Shown in pieces: positions 51,170-59,772 of a stretch of DNA of 64,000 nt. Under the pieces are notes generated by a model that saw only the letters and a list, made by a program, of their open reading frames with translations, searched no databases and was not told the DNA's origin. The stretch is from positions 1 to 64,000 of the forward strand of contig JAAYPS010000196.1 in NCBI GenBank assembly GCA_012519655.1, in the 5' to 3' direction. The position numbers were made by a program, and so were the translations under genes. The stretch's first letter is position 1. Each line of letters starts with the position of its first letter. The DNA comes from Clostridiaceae bacterium. Lineage in GTDB: Bacteria; Bacillota; Clostridia; DSM-8532.

Positions 51170-52168
51170 ATGATTACTATATTTACCGCTCTGTATTGTG
51201 AAGCTGAGCCGATAATTCAATATTTTGATTTGAAAAGACAGGATGATATTAACGGATTTCAACTTTTTTCAAGAGATCCAATTCATTTATTGATTACAGG
51301 TGTTGGGAGCATCAATGCTGCAATAGGTGTTACTTCCCTGTGCTCAAGTTCTTTGTACGCTCCTGATTTTGGTGATATCATTGTTAATATTGGTATCTGC
51401 GGTACCAAGAATTTAAGCTTGGGAAAAGGCTCTCTCCTGTTAGGTAAAAAAATAATTGATCTTAGTACATACAGAGCTTACTATCCTGATATGATTTTTG
51501 AACATGAATTTACTGAAAGCACTATTTTAACAAGTCCTGTTCCAGTAACAGGTAGTGTCAATAATAGTGCCATAGTTCACTCTTTGCATACAGAGCATAG
51601 TAGTATCTACGCGGGTAGCACCGAAATTTCTATGACAGAATGTGCAGGGCTTCGAACACAGAGCTTTATTCATAAGGATAATACCAACACTATTTCTAAT
51701 GAGTGGCTTTCGGATGCAATCAACTTATTCGCCACTGATATGGAGGCATCTGGGATATTCCATGCTGCAAAACTTTTTTATCAACCACATCAAATGTTCT
51801 TTTTTAAAGTTGTTTCAGATTATCAGGATGGCGAAAAGTTAAGGAAACAAGATGTGTTAAGTTTAATATCTGACAATATTGGACAAATTGCAAAATGGAT
51901 ATTACCAATTCACGATGAGCTACAAAGCCGTAAACCAATGGTGTTTTCAGAGCAGGAGAAGGCTTTGTTGAATAGAACTGCTGAAAGCTTAAGATTAACT
52001 GTCTCAATGCAGTTTCAACTTAAGGGTTTACTTCATTACTATAAAATAAAGAATGGCGATTTTACTAGGGATTTAGAACAATTTTTGAAAGAAAATATAA
52101 AACAAACATGCAAAAATAAAAACGAAGGGAAGAAATACTTTGAAAAGCTTAGAAAAAGCTTCCTATAA
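51170..52168 (+). CDS. Nucleoside phosphorylase/MTAN-like protein
   Basis: The 332-residue protein has a nucleoside phosphorylase-like fold in residues 1-240. It starts ITIFTALYCEAEPIIQYF, has a phosphate/ribose loop region NIGICGTKNLSLGKGSLLL, and carries ATDMEASGIFHAAKLF and FFKVVSDYQDG, which match the DMEGAA and SD signatures of methylthioadenosine/S-adenosylhomocysteine nucleosidases. A helical C-terminal tail of about 90 residues is extra. Substrate is unknown. It starts 4 bp after glgD and overlaps the next gene by 29 bp, so it is cotranscribed with both. Confidence 0.75.
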   Translation: MITIFTALYCEAEPIIQYFDLKRQDDINGFQLFSRDPIHLLITGVGSINAAIGVTSLCSSSLYAPDFGDIIVNIGICGTKNLSLGKGSLLLGKKIIDLSTYRAYYPDMIFEHEFTESTILTSPVPVTGSVNNSAIVHSLHTEHSSIYAGSTEISMTECAGLRTQSFIHKDNTNTISNEWLSDAINLFATDMEASGIFHAAKLFYQPHQMFFFKVVSDYQDGEKLRKQDVLSLISDNIGQIAKWILPIHDELQSRKPMVFSEQEKALLNRTAESLRLTVSMQFQLKGLLHYYKIKNGDFTRDLEQFLKENIKQTCKNKNEGKKYFEKLRKSFL

Positions 52169-53156
52169 CGCTGCGTTTAGTCATATCTATGTGGAAAAAG
52201 AAATAATTGATCACCCCAACACGATAGAAATATTATCTCGTTTTCCGAAAGCTGTGAAAATAGAAATTAGCCGTTATAATGAAATTTTCTCCAGAAGCAA
52301 TCAAAGTTTTATCATTCAAAAAAAATCACCAGCTCTAATTCTAGCAAAAAAATATGGTAAATTTCTTTTCGAGGGCGCTCCAGTATGTCAAGATTTTGGC
52401 AATGAACATTTTTATTATACTACTTGCGTTATGAACTGTATTTATGATTGTGAGTACTGTTTTTTACAAGGTATGTATGACAGTGCCAACATAGTGGTTT
52501 TTGTAAACCTTGAAGATTATTTCGCAGAGATAGAAAAACTTCTCGCAATCCATCCAATGTATTTAAGTATATCGTATGATACTGACTTACTATCACTTGA
52601 GCAAAAGCTAGGCTTTGCACAAAAATGGTGTCGCTTCACTAAAGCCCATTCAGATCTTACAATTGAAATCCGCACAAAAAGTGCAAATAACAAAGCAATA
52701 GAAGTGTTAACGCCGTCAAAAAATATAATTCTTGCATGGACATTATCGTCAGAAACAGTCCAAGAGGCCTATGAGCACAAAACACCACCCTTAATGCAAA
52801 GGCTGTCATGCATTAAAAAGGCGCTGGAAAAAGGTTTCCAAGTTAGAATTTGCTTCGATCCCATTTTATATTCTAAAGACTGGTTATCTTCTTTTGAAGA
52901 GATGGTTGAAAAAACTTTCACAGAAATACCAGCTACCAAAATCCATGATGCGAGTATTGGGGTATTCAGAATCTCCAGGGATTATCTGAAAAGAATGAGG
53001 AAAAATCGCACTGATTCGGTCATTGTTCACTACCCTTATGAATACGACAATGGTGTTTACCACTATGGAAGTCATTTATCTCATTTAATGACCTCTTCGG
53101 CTTGCGATATCTTAAAAAAATACATACCCGATGAGAAAATATTCGTCTGGAATTAA
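52140..53156 (+). CDS. SPL-like radical SAM protein lacking the catalytic Cys
   Basis: The 338-residue protein resembles spore photoproduct lyase across its length. The iron-sulfur motif is C100-IYD-C104-EY-C107-FLQGMYD, and the end KKYIPDEKIFVWN fits the family. In true SPLs the segment reading about SCTSDPxALE contains the catalytic Cys; here the matching segment is ISYDTDLLSLE, with Tyr146 in that place. It is therefore probably not a normal lyase. The start is a TTG inside the nucleosidase-like gene, after GAAGGGAAG. The overlap suggests coupled translation and a shared function. Confidence 0.8.
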   Translation: MKSLEKASYNAAFSHIYVEKEIIDHPNTIEILSRFPKAVKIEISRYNEIFSRSNQSFIIQKKSPALILAKKYGKFLFEGAPVCQDFGNEHFYYTTCVMNCIYDCEYCFLQGMYDSANIVVFVNLEDYFAEIEKLLAIHPMYLSISYDTDLLSLEQKLGFAQKWCRFTKAHSDLTIEIRTKSANNKAIEVLTPSKNIILAWTLSSETVQEAYEHKTPPLMQRLSCIKKALEKGFQVRICFDPILYSKDWLSSFEEMVEKTFTEIPATKIHDASIGVFRISRDYLKRMRKNRTDSVIVHYPYEYDNGVYHYGSHLSHLMTSSACDILKKYIPDEKIFVWN

Positions 53157-53163
53157 CACAGGG

Positions 53164-53221
53164 AACACAGGGGGACGGTTCTTTTGTGTTAATTAACACA
53201 AAAGAACCGTCCCCCTGTGTT
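53164..53221. repeat. Perfect 58-bp palindrome between convergent genes
   Basis: Two 29-base arms are exact reverse complements, meeting at TTAATTAA. Each arm contains the core GGGGGACGGTTCTTTTGTG. It begins 7 bp after the SPL-like stop codon and lies 10 bp from the trpB-like stop, so its hairpin would form in both transcripts and could terminate or protect them. A single-arm copy lies at 1897-1921. Confidence 0.9.
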
Positions 53222-53231
53222 GTGTGTTGTT

Positions 53232-54590
53232 TTATGGTAGGGTTGCAAAGCCCTTTTCTAAATCTTCATCTGTTGGAATATAATCCGTCATGGTTCCAGC
53301 GTTATAACTACTATAAGCTGATAAATCAAAATATCCGGTACCCGATAGACCAAAAATAATGGTTTTCTCCTCGCCTGTTTCACAGCACTTTTTGGCTTCG
53401 TCCATTGCCACTCTTACTGCATGAGAAGACTCTGGAGCGGGCAGTATTCCCTCGTGGCGCATAAACTCTTTCGCAGCTTCAAACACTTTTGTTTGTTCAA
53501 CAGATCTAGCTTCAAAATAGCCATCGTGATACAGTTTTGCCAGTATCGGATTCATTCCATGATATCTTAGCCCACCTGCATGATCCGGAGAAGGCATAAA
53601 CCCTGAACCGAGAGTATACATTTTCAACAATGGTGTGATCTTACCAGTATCTCCAAAATCATAAGCATATCGACCTCTTGTAAGTGTTGGGCAAGACGCT
53701 GGCTCAACCCCGATAAAATGAATGTTGTTTTTGCCTTCAATCTTATCACCCATGAAAGGAGCAATAAGTCCAGCAAAATTCGAGCCACCTCCGACGCAAC
53801 CAATCATTATGTCAGGTTCAATGCCATACTTTTCACATGCTGTTTTTGTCTCCTCACCGATAATTGTTTGATGAAGTATCACATGATCCAATACACTTCC
53901 TAAAACATAACGGCAATTATCGGTACTCATTGCAATCTCTAAAGCCTCTGAAATTGCACACCCTAGAGAACCACCTGTTTCTGGATTCTCTTCTAAGATC
54001 TTTCTACCTATTTCAGTTGTATTCGAAGGTGAAGCTATAACTTTGCTCCCATAGGTTTCCATGACTGTTTTCCTGTATGGTTTTTGATTCATAGAAACCT
54101 TAACCATATAAACAATAAGATCAATATCATAATAAGCACATGCCATAGAAAGAGCAGTACCCCATTGTCCAGCACCTGTTTCGGTCGTGAGTGTGGTAAT
54201 TCCTTGTTCTTTAGCATAATACACCTGAGCTGCAGCCGAATTGAGTTTGTGAGAGCCCGATGTATTAGTGCCTTCAAACTTGTAGTAAATCTTGGCTGGT
54301 GTTTTTAAAGCCTTTTCCAGATTATACGCACGAATAAGGGGTGAAGGACGAATCATTCTGTAAAAATCCATAATGCCTTCAGGTATTTCGATATATTTAT
54401 CTTTTTCATTTAACTCCTGCTCTATTACTGCTTCGCAAAAGATCGGGGCAAGGTCTTCTTTTTTACACGGCTTAAGCGTGCCCGGATGCAACATCGGTGA
54501 TGGTTTTTCCTTCATAACAGCCTTTAAATTATACCAATTTCTTGGAACCTCATTTTCTGATAAAAATATTTTGTAAGGTATTTTTGTCAT
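53232..54590 (-). CDS. trpB: Tryptophan synthase beta chain, type 2 (TrpB2)
   Basis: The protein of about 452 residues is a fold-type II PLP enzyme that joins indole and serine to make tryptophan. The PLP lysine is in GSHKLNSAAAQ (near residue 115). ETGAGQWGTALS and the phosphate loop GCVGGGSNFAG are intact. Length and the N-terminal extension mark the TrpB2 branch, which often lacks TrpA. ATG 54590 is chosen over 54599, because the AAAGGG ribosome binding site abuts the latter. No other trp gene is adjacent. A tRNA-Trp T-box lies upstream. Confidence 0.92.
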   Translation of the reverse strand: MTKIPYKIFLSENEVPRNWYNLKAVMKEKPSPMLHPGTLKPCKKEDLAPIFCEAVIEQELNEKDKYIEIPEGIMDFYRMIRPSPLIRAYNLEKALKTPAKIYYKFEGTNTSGSHKLNSAAAQVYYAKEQGITTLTTETGAGQWGTALSMACAYYDIDLIVYMVKVSMNQKPYRKTVMETYGSKVIASPSNTTEIGRKILEENPETGGSLGCAISEALEIAMSTDNCRYVLGSVLDHVILHQTIIGEETKTACEKYGIEPDIMIGCVGGGSNFAGLIAPFMGDKIEGKNNIHFIGVEPASCPTLTRGRYAYDFGDTGKITPLLKMYTLGSGFMPSPDHAGGLRYHGMNPILAKLYHDGYFEARSVEQTKVFEAAKEFMRHEGILPAPESSHAVRVAMDEAKKCCETGEEKTIIFGLSGTGYFDLSAYSSYNAGTMTDYIPTDEDLEKGFATLP

Positions 54591-54699
54591 AGTTTTCATC
54601 CCTTTCTTTCTATTATTAACGCAGAGCCTCTTGTTTTATTAAGTTACATCGCAAAAGCCACTTATTAACTAGATTCCCCGCATTTTTGTAAAATTAAAA

Positions 54700-54960
54700 T
54701 AAAAAAAGCCTTTATCCATATATAGGACAAAGACTATTATCTCTGCGGTACCACCTAAATTGCGTATAAAACGCCACTTGTTTTCATGTACTAACATACA
54801 TGCTTCCTTACTAACGGGTGAAGCTCCCGGCGTGCATACTCTAACATATTTCAGCATCGCCCTCATGAGTCCATTCACAATAAACTTTAACATCGCAATT
54901 CCACCATCTGCGACTCTCTATTGATAAAGTATTTATGCTACTTCTCTCAATCACAGGTTT
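54700..54960 (-). promoter_or_regulatory. T-box riboswitch (tRNA-Trp) upstream of trpB2
   Basis: The minus strand has the T-box sequence TTTAGGTGGTACCGCAGA (about 54759-54742) and a terminator hairpin GTCTTTGTCC/GGATAAAGGC with a T run (54701-54735). Stem I spans about 54950-54862. The specifier codon is UGG (54873-54871), in GTGAATGGACTC, followed by A as usual. The leader senses uncharged tRNA-Trp, so the gene is switched on by tryptophan shortage. Confidence 0.93.
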
Positions 54961-55249
54961 AAATATTGAATTTATACCATGATATTCAAAAACTACATTC
55001 TTGTCAAGCTTTATTCAAAAATTTTTTCCAATATTGCAAATGTTGTTAATTGTAAAACTAAATTAGACCCCTTTTTTAATCTTGAGTCTAATCTAGTCTT
55101 ACAAACTCAGGAGTTTAATTCAACTCTATAAGGTCATTTTGTCTTACGAATTTGAGGATCAATTTCAAAAGTCTAATTTACTTTTGAAATTGACCAAAGT
55201 TTCAAATATAATTAATTGTAATTTAGAACGAAACAAAACACTATAATCA
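54961..55249. other. Gap between the T-box and the glycosidase gene
   Basis: No gene is seen. An inverted repeat TCAATTTCAAAAGT/ACTTTTGAAATTGA (55159-55193) has perfect 14-bp arms and a 7-base loop. It lies about 55 bp beyond the glycosidase stop codon and is probably that gene's terminator, although its minus-strand tail is not T-rich. The sequence between 55040 and 55130 contains weak AGTCTAAT/ATTAGAC repeats. Confidence 0.5.
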
Positions 55250-57760
55250 TCAAATCATAGGACAAATTGTAACAGGTCCTAGTAAACCTGACTTAAGCCT
55301 CTTCCTATCGTATGCTGCCATATGGGCAAACCTCTTTGAATACATTCTTTTTTCGGCTTCTATCGTACCTGTAACTTCATTTGCTCCAGTATTGTATACA
55401 GTAATCTCAATTAAGTGCTGACCTTTATCTATACCCTTTACAAGCAGTTGATAGGGTTTATAAGCTGTTCTTCCAACCTCTTTGCCGTCAATTGAGACAA
55501 TTGCATGATAATATAGCTTAGGTAGGCATATTAATGCGTTTTTTTCATCAGAGTTATAGTCGAAGTACGCAGAATATTTCATATATCCAGAATATTCCGG
55601 TAACCCAAGTCTTGACCAATCCGGCCAATCCATGCCGTCAAGTTTTATTTCTTTACCATCGGGTAACGTAACCCACCAATTGACTGGCTGAATACAATTT
55701 TCAACATCGGGCTCAGCGTGCCTTGCTCTTGATATATTCCCATTCCTATTTACCATGAACACTTTTAAAGCACAACCATCAAAATATGTTGAAAATTTTA
55801 GTGTTTCATCACATATAACAGGGTTCAGGCTTCCATCTTTCAAATCCACCTCATATAATTCGCCGTTATCCTTTATTGATATTTCAACTTCGGTATCATT
55901 ATACGATTCATTTAATAGCATATATAGGGTTTGATTCTTGCTCTTCCTTGTACAAAGAGATATCTTATTCCCCGGGTGAACCCAAACGACCTGGTTTACG
56001 TGTTCTTTTATAAGTGGAAGTTCACTACAAAGAACTGCTTCATTTTCTAATAGTGGATTGAATCTAAAAACGGATATTATCTTTCCTCCTACACTATTAA
56101 ATTGTCTTAGTTTTTTAGCAACTTCATCTTTAATAGTGCAATTCGGAGGTAAAATAATAGTATTTATTATATTGCCTGATTTGGTTAAAATCCCACCATC
56201 GGTTAGGTTAAGCTTTAATATGGCTTCATCCCAAATATAATCAAATTCATATGGCATATAGGTTAATTCTTTTGCAATATCGTTAACCCATTCCCAAATA
56301 AACTTCTGAGCATTATTAATGGTGAGCTGACCAATATTAAGCTGAGTTCTATATAAATCGTATTCGGGTACATAAATAGCTGTATTTACATTTGTCTCTC
56401 CATATGTAGAGATGGAAGAGGATGCAGCCATTCTTTCGTATATAAGTTTACCAAAAGGCTCCTGTAGCATGTGATTAGGCATTTGAGGGCTTTCGGGCGG
56501 GCTGTCCGGACTATTATTCGAGTACATAAGATGAAAATCATCAATACCCCGTATGACCTGATGATCGGTTATGTAACGCATTAAATCGCCATGAAGACCT
56601 TGTCCCATTCCCGCAAATGTTTCTGAAGTAGCATGCTCTTTCCCTAAAAGCCTTTTTACAGAGCCAGCATATCTGGGGAAATCTGAAAATGTATCGGGTT
56701 CAATTTGTGCCCAAATAACATCCACCGCAGGGCGTGTGTTATATTTCATATTTTTAAAGAAATGTCCACTTATCGTTGACAATGTATTTAAATGATGATC
56801 TAGATCCATATGACCCGACAGTTCGACATTGTGTTCATCACACCAACTTTTTAAAACCCCATAGAAATTATCTGCAACCATATCGGTATATACATCAAAG
56901 AAATCATCGAAATACTTCTTAATAACAGCGGGTTCATTGACATTAATATGCGATAAAAGATACGGGAGTATCTCCAGCATATCATAACCCTTCTTTTGTA
57001 TAAACATCTCAGGTAATCTATGGCTATAAGGAAATTTAAACTGAAGATAGGGTTCATCATAGAAAAAACCTTTAATTACATCTCCAAAATAGCTAGAAAA
57101 CCTTTGATAATACATCTCGTACATAACATTAAGAAACTTTTTAGTAGCTTTAGAATTGAGCATATCAATACATGACATTGCCGGGTCTCCAGCAAAAGAT
57201 TTACATGAAGATTTTGAAGCCTGCTCGTCATAGTCCCATGAAACTACAACAAAATGCGCATATTCATCTTCACATTTATATTCAAAAAGTTTATCTTGTT
57301 TTATACTAACTCTTTCAAATGTATTATTAATAAAAATACCTGCTGAAACCACATTCTCAGGCATTGAAAGTGTGATTTTATCATGCTTTTTTAATATACA
57401 GTTGTGTGAAATATAAAGTTTTTTTGCCCTAAATGAATCATTGGTACAAACCAACCCACCAGCTGTTCCACTGGGGTATCCCCAATCATCAAAAATCCAT
57501 ACTTCAAGACCTTCTTCTTTAGCTGTTTTTAATGCAACCTCATATGAATCCAAAACCATGTTGATCCATGATTCATTAGCTCTGCCAACACAATCAGTCG
57601 CTATTATCATATTGAATCCGCGAAAGCCTTGTTTCTTGCACCACTTTACCCAATCTCGTATACTTTCGTGGCTTTTATGAGCTTTAACTCCGAAAAAGGC
57701 CAATGGTCTATGCTTGTCTAAATTAATATCTAATAAATTGTATATATTCGGAAACTCCAT
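55250..57760 (-). CDS. GH106-like glycoside hydrolase (rhamnosidase-type)
   Basis: The 836-residue protein resembles the GH106 alpha-L-rhamnosidase clan. Residues 90-102 read FDDWGYPSGTAGG, close to the DxDGWPSGxAGG signature of that clan. A second acidic motif, FFYDEPY, follows near residue 245. The C-terminal 150 residues look like a beta-sandwich galactose-binding domain (YSAYFDYNSDEKNALICLP). No signal peptide is seen, so it probably acts on oligosaccharides inside the cell. Substrate is not provable. The ATG at 57760 has AGAGGTGG upstream. No transporter or regulator gene is adjacent. Confidence 0.72.
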   Translation of the reverse strand: MEFPNIYNLLDINLDKHRPLAFFGVKAHKSHESIRDWVKWCKKQGFRGFNMIIATDCVGRANESWINMVLDSYEVALKTAKEEGLEVWIFDDWGYPSGTAGGLVCTNDSFRAKKLYISHNCILKKHDKITLSMPENVVSAGIFINNTFERVSIKQDKLFEYKCEDEYAHFVVVSWDYDEQASKSSCKSFAGDPAMSCIDMLNSKATKKFLNVMYEMYYQRFSSYFGDVIKGFFYDEPYLQFKFPYSHRLPEMFIQKKGYDMLEILPYLLSHINVNEPAVIKKYFDDFFDVYTDMVADNFYGVLKSWCDEHNVELSGHMDLDHHLNTLSTISGHFFKNMKYNTRPAVDVIWAQIEPDTFSDFPRYAGSVKRLLGKEHATSETFAGMGQGLHGDLMRYITDHQVIRGIDDFHLMYSNNSPDSPPESPQMPNHMLQEPFGKLIYERMAASSSISTYGETNVNTAIYVPEYDLYRTQLNIGQLTINNAQKFIWEWVNDIAKELTYMPYEFDYIWDEAILKLNLTDGGILTKSGNIINTIILPPNCTIKDEVAKKLRQFNSVGGKIISVFRFNPLLENEAVLCSELPLIKEHVNQVVWVHPGNKISLCTRKSKNQTLYMLLNESYNDTEVEISIKDNGELYEVDLKDGSLNPVICDETLKFSTYFDGCALKVFMVNRNGNISRARHAEPDVENCIQPVNWWVTLPDGKEIKLDGMDWPDWSRLGLPEYSGYMKYSAYFDYNSDEKNALICLPKLYYHAIVSIDGKEVGRTAYKPYQLLVKGIDKGQHLIEITVYNTGANEVTGTIEAEKRMYSKRFAHMAAYDRKRLKSGLLGPVTICPMI

Positions 57761-57901
57761 ATATCCACCTCTTAAAGCTATCTGAGTACTTACACTAAGT
57801 ATACCACCTTTTATCAATATCTCAAAAACAAAACTTCACTTTATCATTAACAAATCAACAAAATCATACGATCAAGTATAAAGTAAATAGAGGTTTTAAC
57901 T

Positions 57902-58954
57902 ATGAGGAGATTTATTCTTTCTATAGATGGGGGCGGAATTAGAGGTATAATACCAGCGGTTTTTTTATCGGAACTGAAAAAGACACTTGAAAAAAATGGT
58001 GTAACTGAGCCATTTCATCAGATTTTCGACCTCATAGCAGGTACATCTACAGGAGGTTTGATATCTCTGGCATTGACAGTTCCAATCTACCAAAAGGATG
58101 GAGGTGAGTTGTATGATAAAGCTGGAGGAATTGCAGCTGAGCAGTTACCTGTTCTCTATAAGATGTTGGCTAATAAAGTGTTCCCCGGCAATAAAAACAG
58201 AGTACGCAAAACCATAAGGCAGGTATTTACAAGCAAGTATAGTTCTATCCCATTTCACAACGTCTTACGGGGTTTATTCAAGAACTGTACCGTTAAGGAA
58301 GCATTAACTAATTTGCTGTTAACAACCTTTAATATGGAGACCATGCAACCTGTTTTTATAAAAAAAAGGCCTCTAGCTGCAGGAGGCGACACTGATCCAA
58401 ACTTTTACATGGCTGACGCAGCATTGTCAACAGCTGCTGTTCCTACATATTTCCCGCCAGGATATGTGAATAGTATTGGTGATATCACGAACAGTTATTG
58501 CCTTATAGATGGCGGAATTTTTTGCATTAATCCAGCTATGAGTGCCCTTACCGAAGCCAGAAAGATTTTTCCTCGATCTGAATACATAATATTGTCCCTT
58601 GGCACTGGGCAGCAGAAAGAAGAATACAAAACTGAGAAAATACGAAATTGGGGTTTTTTTAATTGGATTGCTCCCTGGCTTGGCTTACCCCTAATTACAG
58701 CAATTGGCGAAGGGCAAAGAATAAGCACAAACCATATGCTAAATAAGCTGCCCCAGGTTAAATTGATTCGCTCAGACATATATCTTGATAAAAACGCGGG
58801 TATCGATGACGGCGGAGCGGAAAATCTTGAATATCTAACAGCAAAGGGAATAGAAATGTGGAATGCTAACAAAAGCGAGATTGACACTCTTATTAAGAAC
58901 ATCGTAAACAACCAACAACTTAGAGGAGATAATAAAGTTCGCAAAATAGTCTAG
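57902..58954 (+). CDS. Patatin-like phospholipase
   Basis: The 350-residue protein is a patatin-fold lipid hydrolase. The oxyanion motif DGGGIRG is at residues 9-15, the nucleophile Ser49 is in GTSTG, and the catalytic Asp203 is in LIDGGIF. All three are intact, so it should be an active acyl hydrolase. There is no signal peptide or membrane helix. Related proteins serve as effectors in cyclic-nucleotide (CBASS) immunity, but no cyclase gene is adjacent. AGAGG precedes the ATG. It is single, transcribed away from the glycosidase. Confidence 0.88.
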   Translation: MRRFILSIDGGGIRGIIPAVFLSELKKTLEKNGVTEPFHQIFDLIAGTSTGGLISLALTVPIYQKDGGELYDKAGGIAAEQLPVLYKMLANKVFPGNKNRVRKTIRQVFTSKYSSIPFHNVLRGLFKNCTVKEALTNLLLTTFNMETMQPVFIKKRPLAAGGDTDPNFYMADAALSTAAVPTYFPPGYVNSIGDITNSYCLIDGGIFCINPAMSALTEARKIFPRSEYIILSLGTGQQKEEYKTEKIRNWGFFNWIAPWLGLPLITAIGEGQRISTNHMLNKLPQVKLIRSDIYLDKNAGIDDGGAENLEYLTAKGIEMWNANKSEIDTLIKNIVNNQQLRGDNKVRKIV

Positions 58955-59134
58955 ACAATTTGAAACAGTAATATCGTCATTTTTAACAAGTAATCCATAT
59001 AACATACAAAAGCTCTCACAGCATCTAGAAGACGTTCTAGTTCTATAGGGTTCGATGAAAAATTTGGCGTTTGCATTAAGAGGGGGCGCTAAGTCGTCGC
59101 TTTATAAAGTCTAATTAAAGTAGGCTTCGATTAA

Positions 59135-59770
59135 CTAGTCTTTTGATACAATAACATAAAGACGGCCTTTTTCTATTGTCACTTCAGCATTTTCTTGGAT
59201 AAATTCATTACTAATACCAAGACCTGTACCCATGACCATTCTTGCATCCTTCAACGGATAAGCAAGGCCCTTGGTTGTAACTCCTTCAACTACAGCAGTT
59301 GCGGGAATTAACGATACACAGAAACCTTGCTTTCTTTTCAGTTCAATACGATCTGTAACAATATGAATATAATTATTTTGGTCGATTATTACACCTTTTA
59401 CTCCAGCGTCTGCTAGTTTGTGGAGAAGATGAATATTTGAAAGTGTATGATCCATACGCGTCCCAATGGCGCCCACAATATATATACAAGTTGCACCTTT
59501 TTCAATAGCAAAATCTAAAGCAAGCTCCATGTCAGTATAATCTTTGTGGATAGGAAACTTAATAATCTCAGTACCGTTATTTTGGTATAAGGCTCTTATT
59601 TCAGGATGGATTGAGTCAAAATCACCAAGTAAAATATCAGGTTGAATTCCTGCTTCATAAAAATACCTTGCCCCACCATCAGCACATATTAAAAGATCGG
59701 ATATATCGGATAATTCTTTAATAATTTCAGTGGATTCAACAGTTCCACTTCCCACAATTAATACATTCAT
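59135..59770 (-). CDS. thiN: Thiamine pyrophosphokinase
   Basis: The 211-residue enzyme transfers pyrophosphate from ATP to thiamine to form the coenzyme. ICADGGARYFYEAGIQPDILLGDFDS (split by the family's GDFDS metal site), HKDYTDMELALDFA and GTRMDHTLSN are family motifs. The frame opens at a TTG seven codons upstream, but the ATG at 59770 matches the usual MNVLIVGSG start. It lies 3 bp from the rpe stop and ends the prkC-rsgA-rpe-thiN run. Confidence 0.93.
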   Translation of the reverse strand: MNVLIVGSGTVESTEIIKELSDISDLLICADGGARYFYEAGIQPDILLGDFDSIHPEIRALYQNNGTEIIKFPIHKDYTDMELALDFAIEKGATCIYIVGAIGTRMDHTLSNIHLLHKLADAGVKGVIIDQNNYIHIVTDRIELKRKQGFCVSLIPATAVVEGVTTKGLAYPLKDARMVMGTGLGISNEFIQENAEVTIEKGRLYVIVSKD

Positions 59771-59772
59771 GT

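Noticed and set aside
54669..54893. A 74-codon open frame on the minus strand before trpB2
   Set aside because: It lies entirely inside the T-box riboswitch and its terminator, so it is not a protein gene.
57902..58954. CBASS-type defence operon around the patatin gene
   Set aside because: No CD-NTase, Cap2/Cap3 or other defence gene is adjacent on either side.
59024..59039. Short inverted repeat CTAGAA-GACG-TTCTAG after the patatin gene
   Set aside because: Six base pairs with no T tail is too weak to call a terminator.
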